A stretch of 64,000 nucleotides of DNA, taken from Drosophila persimilis. Lineage: Eukaryota > Arthropoda > Insecta > Diptera > Drosophilidae. The position numbers and the translations under genes are program-made. The notes beneath the pieces are model-generated. The model saw only the letters and a program-made list of their open reading frames with translations, did no database searches and was not told the DNA's origin. The stretch covers positions 3,472,001-3,536,000 of the forward strand of contig NW_020825321.1 of NCBI RefSeq assembly GCF_003286085.1, given 5' to 3'. Positions 54,835-64,000 of the stretch are shown here, one piece after another (positions within the stretch are counted from its first letter, which is position 1; every line of letters begins with the position of its first letter).

Positions 54835-57609
54835 GAAGAGCACCACCACGAAATGCCGAGTTGTATTTGATGGCTCTGGGGAGGACTGCAATAGATCTTC
54901 ACTTAATTCACGACTACACATCGGACCATCTATGCAAAGGGATTTACTTGGAGTATGTCTACGTTTCCGTCAGCATCGCTATGCGTTTTGTACGGACATT
55001 GAGAAAATGTTTAGAGGCATCCTGGTTTCAGAAGATCACATGCAGTACCAACGGATTGTCTGGCGAAAGGAGGAGACTGCTACACTCGATCATTATCGAT
55101 TGCTGACCGTGACGTATGGTCTTCACCGTTCTTGGCTGTTCGAGTTCTCATGCAGATCGCGCAAGATCATGCCGATTTGTATCCGAAGGCTGCTGCTGTG
55201 CTTGTACAAGACGCGTACGTGGATGATATTCCTACTGGTTGCGATAATATCGACGATTTCATTGCACTCAAAGATGAATTAATTTTGCTATTGAGCCAAG
55301 CTCAATTTAAACTTCGAAAATGGAGTTCAAACTGTTGGTCACTACTCAAATCGCTGCCAAAGGACATTTGTGAGTATCCACTTGAAGCCCTAGAGGGAGA
55401 TAGCCTAACTCAATATGTCAAGGTTCTTGGAATACGCTGGGACCCGGCTGTGGACGAGCTTTCCTTCAAGTTGACCATTCCTGACGCCACAGGGGTTCTG
55501 ACAAAACGGATTTTGCTGTCCGAGCTTGCCAAGATCTACGATCCACTGGGGTTGCTTGCTCCCACAACTGTATTTCTAAAGGTTCTCTTTCAAGATAGTT
55601 GGCTGACCTCGGTCGAATGGAACGAACCACTACCCGCGCAGCTATGCGCACGGTGGCAACAGTTTGTAGCTGAAGTTCATTTACTGGAAAGCTGTCGCAT
55701 ACCTCGCTACCTATCCTCGCCACTTCAAGCAACGGAGCTGCATGGATTCGCCGAAGCTTCATCTCATGCATACGCCGCTGTCATCTACAGTCGCGTGAGA
55801 TTCAATAATCGCCGCAAAAACCCGGGTGGCACCCATCAAACCTATCTCCATCCCACGGCTCGAATTTAATGCCGCCCATCTTCTGTTGAAATTGATGTCT
55901 CTGGTTAAGCAAGCTCTAACTATTCCTATTTCCAGTACTTCGTGTTGGTCAGACTTCGAAATTGTACTACATTGGCTCTCATCACCCCCACGGACTTGGA
56001 ACACTTATGTTTGTAATCGCACTGCTGAGATTCTAGAAGCTTGCCCACGTAGCTGCTGGCAACACATTCGCACTGAGGACAATCCCGCGGACTGTGCATC
56101 ACGCGGACTTCTACCAAAGGATCTGGTAGAACATAAGCTGTGGTGGAATGGACCACCGTGGCATTCCCAATCACATCGCACTTGGCCACCTGCTAAGGCC
56201 AAGTTCGCACTGTCGACTGAGGACGCTGAGCGGAGCGCCTGTCATCATTTTTATCGTCATGGGAGCTTCAATATGCCCGCTCTAGGGTAATCACACATGT
56301 CCAGATGGAGTTCTTCCAAGTGGAGTACAGACAGCTGAGCACTGGACAAGCCCTTTCTCAAAAATCCAAGTTACTTCACTACACTCCATTTGTTGACGAC
56401 CAAGGAATTCTGCGCGTAAGAGGACGCATTGGAAATTCGAGGACAACCTATGATGCAAATCATCCCATACTTCTTCCAAAGGAATCACCAGTCGCTGTTT
56501 TATTAGCTAGACACCAGCACGTCACATCGTTACACGCTGGAGTCGAATTTATGTTTCACACGTTGAGACAGAAGTATTGGATCCTGGGAGCCCGTAGCAT
56601 AGTCCGCAAAACTGTATTCAACTGCAAGATATGCTTCCTCCAGCGCAAAGGAACGAGCACACAACTCATGGCTGATTTTCCCGCTTTTCGCGTTAAGCCC
56701 ACCCGCTGCTTTCTACATTCTGGATTGGATTACGCTGGACCAGTTACCATCAAGACATCAGCAGGTCGGACACCGAAGCTTGGCAAAGCTTGGTTTGCCA
56801 TCTTTGTTTGTCTGTCCACCAAATCAATTCATCTCGAGCTCGTCAGTGATTTGACGACCCCTGCATTTATTGCCGCTTTCAAGCGGTTTTGGTCTCGACG
56901 TGGCCCTATATCCGACTTGTACTCGGACAATAGCACAACATTCCATGGAGCCAGAAAGGAACTAACGGAGATGCAACGGATAGCTGTATCTCAAAGTCAA
57001 GACGAGGAAATTGCTAATTTTCTGACGAGTCAGGACATCAACTGGCACTTCATTCCGCCGTCTGCCCCGCATTTTGGAGGTCTTTGGGAAGCAGGCGTAC
57101 GATCTATCGAACTCCGAGTAATTGGTAGCAGTGCGTTGACTTTCGAGGAATATTCAACAATTTTAGTTCAGATTGAAGGGTTACTCAACTCGCGCCCACT
57201 GTGCGCGCCCAGCGATCACAGCTTGGATCCCCTTACCCCCGCTCATTTTCTTACAGGTCAACATCACATGTCGGTGCCGGAGCCGTCCTTGTTAGACGTC
57301 AACATTAACAGACTGCAGCGTTGGAGACAACTGCAAGCCAAGGTTCAAGGATTCTGGAAACGTTGGAATCTGGAATACCTTACTTCCTTGCAACCTCGCA
57401 CGAAATGGCAGCAGGAGTCCGTCAACATAACCGTGGACACTCTTGTGGTACTGAAGGAGCCAAATCAACCGCCTAGCAAGTGGCTGCTTGGGCGAATCAC
57501 CGAAGTTAAACCTGGCCAAGACGAGAGGGTTCGAGTGGTCACCGTGAAAACAGCCCGAGGAGTGTACAAGAGACCTATTACCAAACTTGATGCGCTTCCC
57601 TTGTTCTGA
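54835..57609 (+). pseudogene. pol: Outer BEL/Pao pol (RT, RNase H, integrase), unit B
   Basis: Continues the outer pol after CR1: RT start (KCRVVFDGSG), frameshift near 55120, RT with YVDDIPTG at about 55216-55240, RNase H (LHGFAEASSHAYAAV, where the usual Asp is Glu), frameshift near 55800, connection region with a stop at 56288-56290, then a 434-codon integrase frame (56305-57609). That has CKICFLQRK, D in GLDYAGP, D in YSDNSTTF, E in GLWEAGVRS and an intact C-terminus. A polypurine tract and 3' LTR follow directly. Only integrase is whole. Confidence 0.88.
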
Positions 57610-57620
57610 ACAGTAGTTCA

Positions 57621-57675
57621 GGGGGGCCGGTATGTTGAGAAATGAGCCTCGGAGTTTAATTCAATGTTCATGTAT
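57621..57675 (+). repeat. Polypurine tract and start of outer BEL/Pao 3' LTR
   Basis: GGGGGGCCGGTA (57621-57632) then TGTTGAGAAATGAGCCTCGG, matching the 5' LTR start with small differences. Only 43 bp remain before the 412-like LTR begins at 57676. The other part of the 3' LTR should lie beyond the window. Confidence 0.88.
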
Positions 57676-58160
57676 TGTAGCGAACCCATGCATGTACATA
57701 TGTAATACCCTGTTATATATATAAACTCATATATAAGCGCGTATATAAACGCAGTGACATAAACAACTATTGTTTATGTTACACATTCCATCTGAACAGC
57801 AACATAATCTGCCTCTTGAGCGCGGATCAGCTAGCTGCCCAAACTGCTGATCAATCTTTTCCCTAAAACACAGGCAGAACCCCAACGCACTCATACTGAG
57901 GCTAAGGGTCTCTTTCAATAATCCACATAATGCTGATCATGCATTAATATAGACTCAGGCAGAGACCACTCGCACTAATGCTAATGCAGTGGTACTCTCT
58001 TCATAAGATGCATGGGAGAACTCCCGCTCTCCGATAAACATAAGAAAAATTGTACCCTAGGCTAAGACTCAAAAATATGCCAATAAACATTCACTTATCA
58101 GAACTCAAACACAGCGGACCTTCTTCTATTAAATAAAACTCTTTACATGGCGACTGTGAC
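57676..58160 (+). repeat. 5' LTR and primer-binding site of 412-like element
   Basis: LTR TGTAGCGAACCC to CTCTTTACA, 57676-58147 (472 bp), with AATAAA words near 58081 and 58130. TGGCGACTGTGAC (58148-58160) follows directly and resembles the tRNA-Arg-type site of 412/mdg1 elements. The A-rich leader from 58161 to 58302 has no gene. Confidence 0.82.
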
Positions 58161-58302
58161 TGAGAGCTAAAAGCTCAAGGCACATAAATGATCAAAAAAA
58201 AAAAAATTTGAAAAGTGAAAAAAAAAACAAAAAACAAAACAATGAAACTAAGGCACTGGACAAAAGAAAAAAAGGAGTATTTAAATACTGAGTGAGTAGA
58301 GG

Positions 58303-58736
58303 ATGAGTGGGCTCAAAAACAAAAAACGCAGTGGAATAAAAGTAAGACAAAGAAGAGAAAAAGCCCAACTTTTAAAATTACTAGCCACCAACGAACCACC
58401 ACGTTGGGAGACGGCCAGCATATATATGACAAAATAGATCATATAGAGTCTTGGCAACAAGACCAAAAACGACAGAAAAAGAGCTCCACCCCCTCTCACT
58501 CAAGTATCAAATCAATATTCGACAAAACTAAAACTTCTCCTCCACCCAAAAAAGAACTACCAAAATTTAAAAAGAAGTGCCCGGCCGATTGCGGAGGCCC
58601 GCTCTACATCGTCGGCTGCTTTGGAATGTGCCAAAACCCTGAAAAAACCGACAGCGCTGCAAAGAGCGCCCAACAAAAGGACTGTGCGATGACCAACACC
58701 GGCTCCGCCCAGCGCGCCAAGCTGGGCCAGGAATAA
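58303..58736 (+). pseudogene. Small leader ORF of 412-like element (basic, Cys-containing), frameshifted
   Basis: ATG 58303 starts a basic peptide (MSGLKNKKRSGIKVRQRREK) that ends at a TAG near 58435. The apparent continuation is in another frame to 58736 and contains Lys/Pro-rich sequence and CPADCGGPLYIVGCFGMC. I think these were one ORF of about 140 codons, now broken. Small leader ORFs are known in this group, and their function is not settled. I cannot assign one. Confidence 0.5.
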
Positions 58737-59014
58737 AGTGCGAGAGGCATAGGACCGCCTCTTGCACCTCCGAAGGAAACGCAAAGAAGACAACACGACA
58801 GCAGCATATAATAATATTTAGTTTTACTTATATATATAAATAATCAAAAAGTAAAATGTACCATTGAGCAATAATTGCATTGCCCGATGAGAAGCTTGGC
58901 CCATAAATCCATACGCCAATTAGGTAGGAACAAATTGTTATCCAAATCCACTTAATAATTTACTCGAAAAAAAATTATTATTTTGACAATAGAAGAAAAA
59001 CCCAATAATTAATC

Positions 59015-59206
59015 ATGGGTAAAACAGAGTCTAAAGTTGAAAATCCAACGGCCAATGTCGTTAATAAAGTTGAAGTTGTTGATCATACCGAGGACATAGG
59101 ACGTCTATTATTAATAATAATCATTTTAATTTCGGTAATGCTTGTTCTTAAACTTTATACAATGCATAACAAGCATCTTAAGAAAAGATACACCCAAAAT
59201 ATATAA
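59015..59206 (+). CDS. Small membrane-anchored ORF of 412-like element, 63 aa
   Basis: ATG 59015; MGKTESKVENPTANVV starts with a Gly2/Ser6 pattern that fits an N-myristoylation signal, then one hydrophobic segment (LLLIIIILISVMLVL, about residues 31-45) and a basic tail (HLKKRYTQN). Open, with no stops, in the leader before gag. I recall very similar small ORFs in 412, Stalker and blood elements. The topology suggests a membrane role; function unknown. 58737-59014 holds no gene. Confidence 0.65.
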   Translation: MGKTESKVENPTANVVNKVEVVDHTEDIGRLLLIIIILISVMLVLKLYTMHNKHLKKRYTQNI

Positions 59207-59270
59207 ATGAAAAATTTTTTTAAAAGAAAATAAATGCTTATTAATAATAATAAAGTAGATCCGAATATCT

Positions 59271-60491
59271 ATGGAATGGAAAGAGATAGTAAGCAAAATT
59301 TCAAACAATAGAACCGAATTTGACAAATCATACAAATGCTTAAATAAAAGTGTGCCTATCACAACGCGTACAATAGTAAAAAATACTGAAATCCTCATTA
59401 CAAAGTACAACGAAATAGTAACTCTTCATCTAAATAATCAAAAAAGGCTAACATCTTTGCATACATTTCAAATTAGAGATGTAATAGCACGTCTAAAAAG
59501 TAACATTTTAAACGTTAATAAAATACATCATTTACAACTTATATTGCCAAACGATTACACCAAACTAGCTGTTTTTGACCAATCACTCTTGCCACAAACT
59601 AAGTATATAAAAGACCAAACCTTATCGGAAGTAGAATCAGAACCAGAATTAGAATCAAAATCTGTTAAAATAGAACAAAAACTTAGCACCATGGCCGATG
59701 AATCAGCCGCCCAAAGGGCGTATATAAAAGAAATTTCGCATGCAGTGCCAGAATTTGATGGAAAAAAACTCCATTTACAAAGATTCATAACGGCAATAAA
59801 ATTGGTTGATATGACAAAAGACTCATATGAAGCCATAGCAATAGAGGTAATAAAGTCTAAAATAATTGGCTCAACCCTCTATAAAGTTCAAAACGAGACA
59901 ACGATTAGTGCAGTAATAAAGAAATTGCAAGACACAATTGTCGGTGAAACATCCGACGTTGTAAAAGCAAAAATGGCAAATGTCTATCAAAAAGGCAAAA
60001 CAGCCACTCAATTTACCAATGAAATCGACAGTTTACGAAAGTTACTCGAATCTTCGTATATCGATGAGGGATTGCCACCAGAGCATGCTGATCATTTCAG
60101 CACTAAGGAAGCAATTGGCATCATGACCAAAAATTGTGAGCATTGCAAGTTGAAAACAATACTAGAGGCAGGTACATTCAGAACCATGAATGAAGCCGTC
60201 TCTAAGTATATAAATTGCAGCACTGAGATGACGGGAAAGTCAAGTTCCATTTTGTACTCACAAAGAGGCAATTATAATAGAGGCTATTACCGCGGTAGAG
60301 GCAATGGTCGTGGTAATAATAATAATAGAAACAATAATTACCGAAATAATAGCCAGAATAACTACAACAACTACGGAAGGGGACGTGGAACTTATAGAGG
60401 AAACAACCGTCAAAACGGTGGTACCTATAACAGTAACAACAATAAACAGACCAACAATGTCCGACAGGTTCAAACCATGCCGGAAAACTAG
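59271..60491 (+). CDS. gag: 412-like gag, 406 aa
   Basis: Open frame from ATG 59271 (MEWKEIVSKISNN). Coiled N-terminal half, a gag capsid-like core (VPEFDGKKLHLQRFITAIKL, TKEAIGIMTKNC), and a C-terminal Asn/Gly/Arg-rich tail with RGRG and YRG repeats in place of zinc knuckles, as in 412/mdg1 gag. A second possible start, MADESAAQ, lies near 59692. The protein would coat the genomic RNA. Pol follows in the -1 frame and is open through the end of gag. Confidence 0.82.
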   Translation: MEWKEIVSKISNNRTEFDKSYKCLNKSVPITTRTIVKNTEILITKYNEIVTLHLNNQKRLTSLHTFQIRDVIARLKSNILNVNKIHHLQLILPNDYTKLAVFDQSLLPQTKYIKDQTLSEVESEPELESKSVKIEQKLSTMADESAAQRAYIKEISHAVPEFDGKKLHLQRFITAIKLVDMTKDSYEAIAIEVIKSKIIGSTLYKVQNETTISAVIKKLQDTIVGETSDVVKAKMANVYQKGKTATQFTNEIDSLRKLLESSYIDEGLPPEHADHFSTKEAIGIMTKNCEHCKLKTILEAGTFRTMNEAVSKYINCSTEMTGKSSSILYSQRGNYNRGYYRGRGNGRGNNNNRNNNYRNNSQNNYNNYGRGRGTYRGNNRQNGGTYNSNNNKQTNNVRQVQTMPEN

Positions 60492-63400
60492 GAGGCACCC
60501 TTGAGAAAACAACAACAGTCATAACAGCGGTTCACACAATAAATCTCAATTTCAATCTATTTGTTTCATTACAAAATGAAAAAACACGCAAAACATACAT
60601 ATTATTAGTTGATACTGGTGCAGACATATCTTTACTTAAAGAAAGTTCAGACACATTTCGTAACCTAAATTACAACAATATCACAAAAATATCAGGCATT
60701 GGTGAAGGCACCAATTCTAAAGGATTAGCATTCATAGAACTTCTTTCAGGAAAATATGCTGTTCCCCATAGTTTTCATATAGTAGATTCAGACTTTCCCA
60801 TACCATGTGATGGAATAATAGGTATAGACTTCATGAAAACATTTAATTACCAAATAGACTTAAAACATGAAAATGATTGGCTCATACTGAGACCAAATAA
60901 TCTTCGTTTCCCCATCAACATTCCAATTCAACACACTCTACATAACAACTTAACAATTTTACCAGCCCGCTCCGAAGTTTTCCGAAAGATTGCTATAAAT
61001 ACAGCAACCAAATACATAGTCATACCAAACCAAGAGATCCAAAATGGAGTATACATAGGAAACTCTATTTCAGATTCTCGAAACACCTTCGTCCGAATCC
61101 TAAATACAACAAACAAAAATGCAATTATTAAACTAGATGCCATTCAATTCGAGTCATTAGATGATTACGACATAGTAAATAACAGCAACAATCCTAAACA
61201 CACCGAAATTTTAAACAAACTAAATACAAATTTTCCCCCACAGTTCAAAACCATTCTCACAGAACTATGCACCAAATACAGTGACATATTCGGAACAGAA
61301 ACCGAATCGATATCAACTAATAATTTTTATAAACAAAAGATAAGAATGAAAGATGATGAACCGGTATATATTAAAAATTATAGAATTCCCCAGAGTCAAA
61401 AAGAGGAAGCAATAAAACAAGTGGACAAACTAATAAAAGACAAAATAGTAGAACCCTCAGTCTCAGAATATAACAGTCCATTATTAATCGTACCGAAAAA
61501 ATCATTACCAAATTCAGATTGTAAAAGATGGCGCCTAGTGATTGACTATGTAAAACTAGATTAAGTTGCCACGAAAGGTAGCAGTAAACTTGTTTAAAAT
61601 TAAATACAAATTTTCAACATGAAACAAAAAAAAAAAAAATAGTGATTGACTACCGCCAAATAAACAAAAAAGTATTATCAGACAAATTCCCACTGCCCAG
61701 AATAGATGATATTCTAGATCAATTAGGTAGAGCCAAATACTTTTCATGTCTAGATCTGATGTCAGGCTTTCATCAAATAGAGCTTGAAGAAAGTTCAAGA
61801 AATATAACGTCCTTTTCAACGAGCAATGGCTCCTATCGCCTCACGCGATTACCATACGGTTTAAAAATAGCGCCCAATTCTTTTCAAAGAATGATGACAA
61901 TTGCATTTTCAGGTATCGAACCTTCTCAGGCATTCTTGTATATGGATGACCTAATTGTCATTGGTTGTTCCGAGAAACATATGATTAAAAACCTTACAAA
62001 AGTTTATGATTTGTGCGGGAAACACAACCTTAAGTTGCACCCTTAAAAGTGCTCATTCTTCAAACACGAAGTAACCTTTCTAGGTCATAAGTGTACTGAC
62101 AAAGGTATTTTACCAGACGACAAGAAATATGACGTCATAGAGAAATACCCAGTCCCAACGGACGCAGATACCGCTAGACGATTCGTTGCATTCAGCAATT
62201 ATTACAGACGTTTTATTAAAAATTTTTCCGATCATTCATGCCACATAACAAGATTATGTAAAAAGAATGTTAACTTCGAATGGACAGATAAATGTCAGAA
62301 AGCATTCGAATATTTAAAAATACAATTGATGAAGCCAACCTTATTGAAATATCCAGATTTTAACAAAGAATTTTGTATAACAACGGATGCAAGTAAACAA
62401 GCATGTGGAGCTATTCTAACACAAAACTATAACGGAACTCAGCTACCAGTAGCGTATGCATCAATATCTTTTACAAAAGGCGAAAATGATAAAAACACAA
62501 CAGAACATGAATTAGCGGCAATACGTTGGGCAATACATAATTTTCGACCATACATTTATGGCAAACACTTAACTGTCACAACTGACCACAGGCCACTTAC
62601 ATATTTATTTTCAATGGTTAACCCCAGCTCTAAACTAACACGTATGAGACTAGATCTAGAGGAATATGATTTTACTGTGGAGTATCTCAAGGGAAAGGAC
62701 AATCATATAGCAGATGCGTTATCAAGAATAACCATTACAGACCTAAAAAATATTCAGACAACCAACAAAGTAATGAAAGTCACTACAAGAAATCAAAGTA
62801 GACAAAAAACCTGCGCAGGTCCAAATAAAGAATTGCAAAAGCATTCGATCTCTTCAGAGCCCAATATATACAACGTCATACAAAATGATGATGTTAAAAA
62901 AGTAGTGACCTTACATTTAACTTCGACTAAATGTTTCCTCAAGCATGGAAAGAAGATAATTGTAAGAATTGAAGTTAGCGATCTTTATACCAATGGAACA
63001 TTCGACTTAGGTCAATTCTTCCAAAGGCTTGAAAAAGAAGCCGGTATAAATAAAATCAGCCAACTTAAAATGGCACCGAGCGAAGAAATCTTTGAGAACA
63101 TTTCATTAGATTCTTTTAAAAATAAGGGCAATAAAAAAAAAACATGACACGTCAAATTACAAATTATATGAGAAAGTGTCCAAAATGCCAAATGTCCAAA
63201 ACGACTAAACATACCAAGACCGCAATGACTATAACACAAACACCAAACATGGCTTTTGATAGAGTAATTGTGGATACGATCGGTCCACTTCCTAAATCAG
63301 AACAAGGAAATGAATATGCAGTCACCTTAATCTGTGACCTAACAAAATACCTTGTTGCCATACCAATACAGAACAAAAGTGCAAAAACAGTAGCTATATT

Positions 63401-64000
63401 TGAAGATTTCATTCTAAAGTACGGTCCAATGAAGACTTTCATTACGGACATGGGAACAGAATATAAAAATTCAATATTTGAAAATTTATGTAAATACTTA
63501 AATATTCAAAACATAACATCGACTGCACATCATCCGTAGCAACCGTAGGAACCGTGGAGCGAAGCCACAGAACATTCAATGAGTTCATACGCTCATACAT
63601 CTCAACCGATAAAACAGATTGTGATGTATGGCTACCATACTTCGTATATTGTTTTAACACGACACCCTGGCACATGATTATTGTCCATATGAGTTAATTT
63701 TCAGTAAGACTTCAAACTTGCCAACACATTTTAATAGTATAGATAGAATAGACCCCCTATACAATATAGATGATTACGCTAAGGAATCAAAATTTAGGTT
63801 AGAACAAGCCTATAAAAGAGCCAGATTAATGTTAGAATCAAATAAACAAAAAAAAAACAACTAAATATGACAATCAAGCCTTCAATTTCAAGTTAAAAAC
63901 AGGAGATCAGGTTTTATTAAAAAAATGAAACAGGTCATAAGTTAGATTTCAAATACACCGGACCGTATACAGTAGACGGTATAGGAAATGAAATGTAATG
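60492..64000 (+). pseudogene. pol: 412-like pol (PR-RT-RNase H-integrase), broken
   Basis: In the -1 frame after gag: protease LLVDTGADISLL (near 60604), RT N-terminus open to 61564, then a 91-bp insert (61549-61639). RT resumes with YMDDLIVIG, a TAA at 62044-62046, RNase H (CITTDASKQACGAIL) and NHIADALSRI. A deletion near 63140 removes the first part of the integrase zinc finger. Integrase keeps CPKCQMSK, D in IVDTIGPLP and D in ITDMGTEY, then stops at 63537; the Glu segment (VERSHRTFNEF) is in a shifted frame. More breaks occur to 64000. Confidence 0.88.
61549..61639 (+). mobile_element. Small poly(A)-tailed retroposed insert with 13-bp target duplication
   Basis: TAGTGATTGACTA occurs at 61536-61548 and again at 61640-61652. 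Between them are 77 bp of unrelated sequence and a run of 14 A. ATTAAA at 61599-61604 lies 22 bases before the A run, the spacing of a polyadenylation signal. Reading of RT resumes exactly after the second copy of the duplication. This is the signature of a very short cDNA inserted by a non-LTR machinery. Source transcript not recognised. Confidence 0.9.

Larger units (their letters stand above)
42692..57675 (+). mobile_element. Outer BEL/Pao element, nearly complete but interrupted, unit B
   Basis: 5' LTR 42692-43155, tRNA-Tyr-type primer site 43161-43178, gag-protease, inner BEL insertion 44922-50239, protease-RT fragment to about 50797, CR1 insertion to 54834, RT to integrase to 57609, polypurine tract 57621-57632, and the first 43 bp of the 3' LTR (57633-57675), which the 412-like element then interrupts. 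This copy shows the ancestral order that unit A lost at its right end. Confidence 0.9.
57676..64000 (+). mobile_element. 412/mdg1-like Ty3/gypsy element, runs off the window
   Basis: 5' LTR, primer site, leader with two small ORFs, gag, and pol in the -1 frame, in the order expected for 412, mdg1 and blood. It is inserted in the outer BEL 3' LTR. Its own 3' LTR is not in the window. Pol is broken in at least four places and holds a small retroposed insert, so it is inactive. Confidence 0.88.

Noticed and set aside
58557..58807. Three overlapping minus-strand ORFs
   Set aside because: Antisense to the Cys-containing leader ORF; no motifs or supporting context.
1..64000. tRNA, rRNA, CRISPR, bacterial operons or ribosome binding sites
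   Set aside because: None seen; the only tRNA-like matches are short primer-binding sites, and all coding content is eukaryotic retroelement.

Overview
The window is a block of nested retrotransposons, almost certainly Drosophila heterochromatin. I see no host gene, tRNA, rRNA or CRISPR. The case for Drosophila is the set of families: BEL/Pao elements including a roo-like one, a 412/mdg1-type and a 17.6/297-type Ty3/gypsy element, CR1- and R1-clade non-LTR elements, and a fragment matching one end of INE-1 (DINE-1). The species cannot be read from the window. Family names come from memory of protein motifs, LTR ends and primer-binding sites; no database was searched.

The backbone is a tandem duplication. 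Unit A (1-29464, beginning before the window) and unit B (29465-54834) are collinear; position 1 matches 29738. Each holds, in order: the end of a Ty3/gypsy pol gene; a candidate long LTR; about 0.9 kb of unassigned DNA; a 170-bp tandem repeat; the 5' half of an outer BEL/Pao element interrupted by an inner BEL/Pao element (5-bp target duplication ACACC); and a 5'-truncated CR1 element inserted in the outer pol gene. Unit A ends exactly at the CR1 3' end and runs straight into the gypsy RNase H region of unit B. Unit B instead runs on into the rest of the outer BEL pol (54835-57609) and the start of its 3' LTR. The units differ by roughly 1 percent plus many small deletions.

Each unit then took its own insertions. 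Unit A has a roo-like element on the minus strand (15325-27579) inside CR1, and inside that an intact, apparently very young mdg3/micropia-like element (17530-22961) with identical 328-bp LTRs and one 1530-codon ORF. Unit B has an R1-clade element (32227-35680) and a composite of a truncated 17.6-like element plus an INE-1 fragment (36029-40994), both inside the candidate LTR.

From 57676 to the end a 412/mdg1-like element, inserted in the 3' LTR of the outer BEL, carries small leader ORFs, an open gag and a broken pol. Its RT region holds a 91-bp poly(A)-tailed retroposed insert with 13-bp target duplications.

Inferred order: gypsy backbone and 170-bp repeat, outer BEL, inner BEL and CR1, tandem duplication, unit-specific insertions, and last the mdg3-like element. 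Most coding regions are decayed. Good reading frames remain in the mdg3-like element, the R1 ORF2, the 17.6-like gag, the 412-like gag, and a chimeric 1309-codon ORF in unit B.
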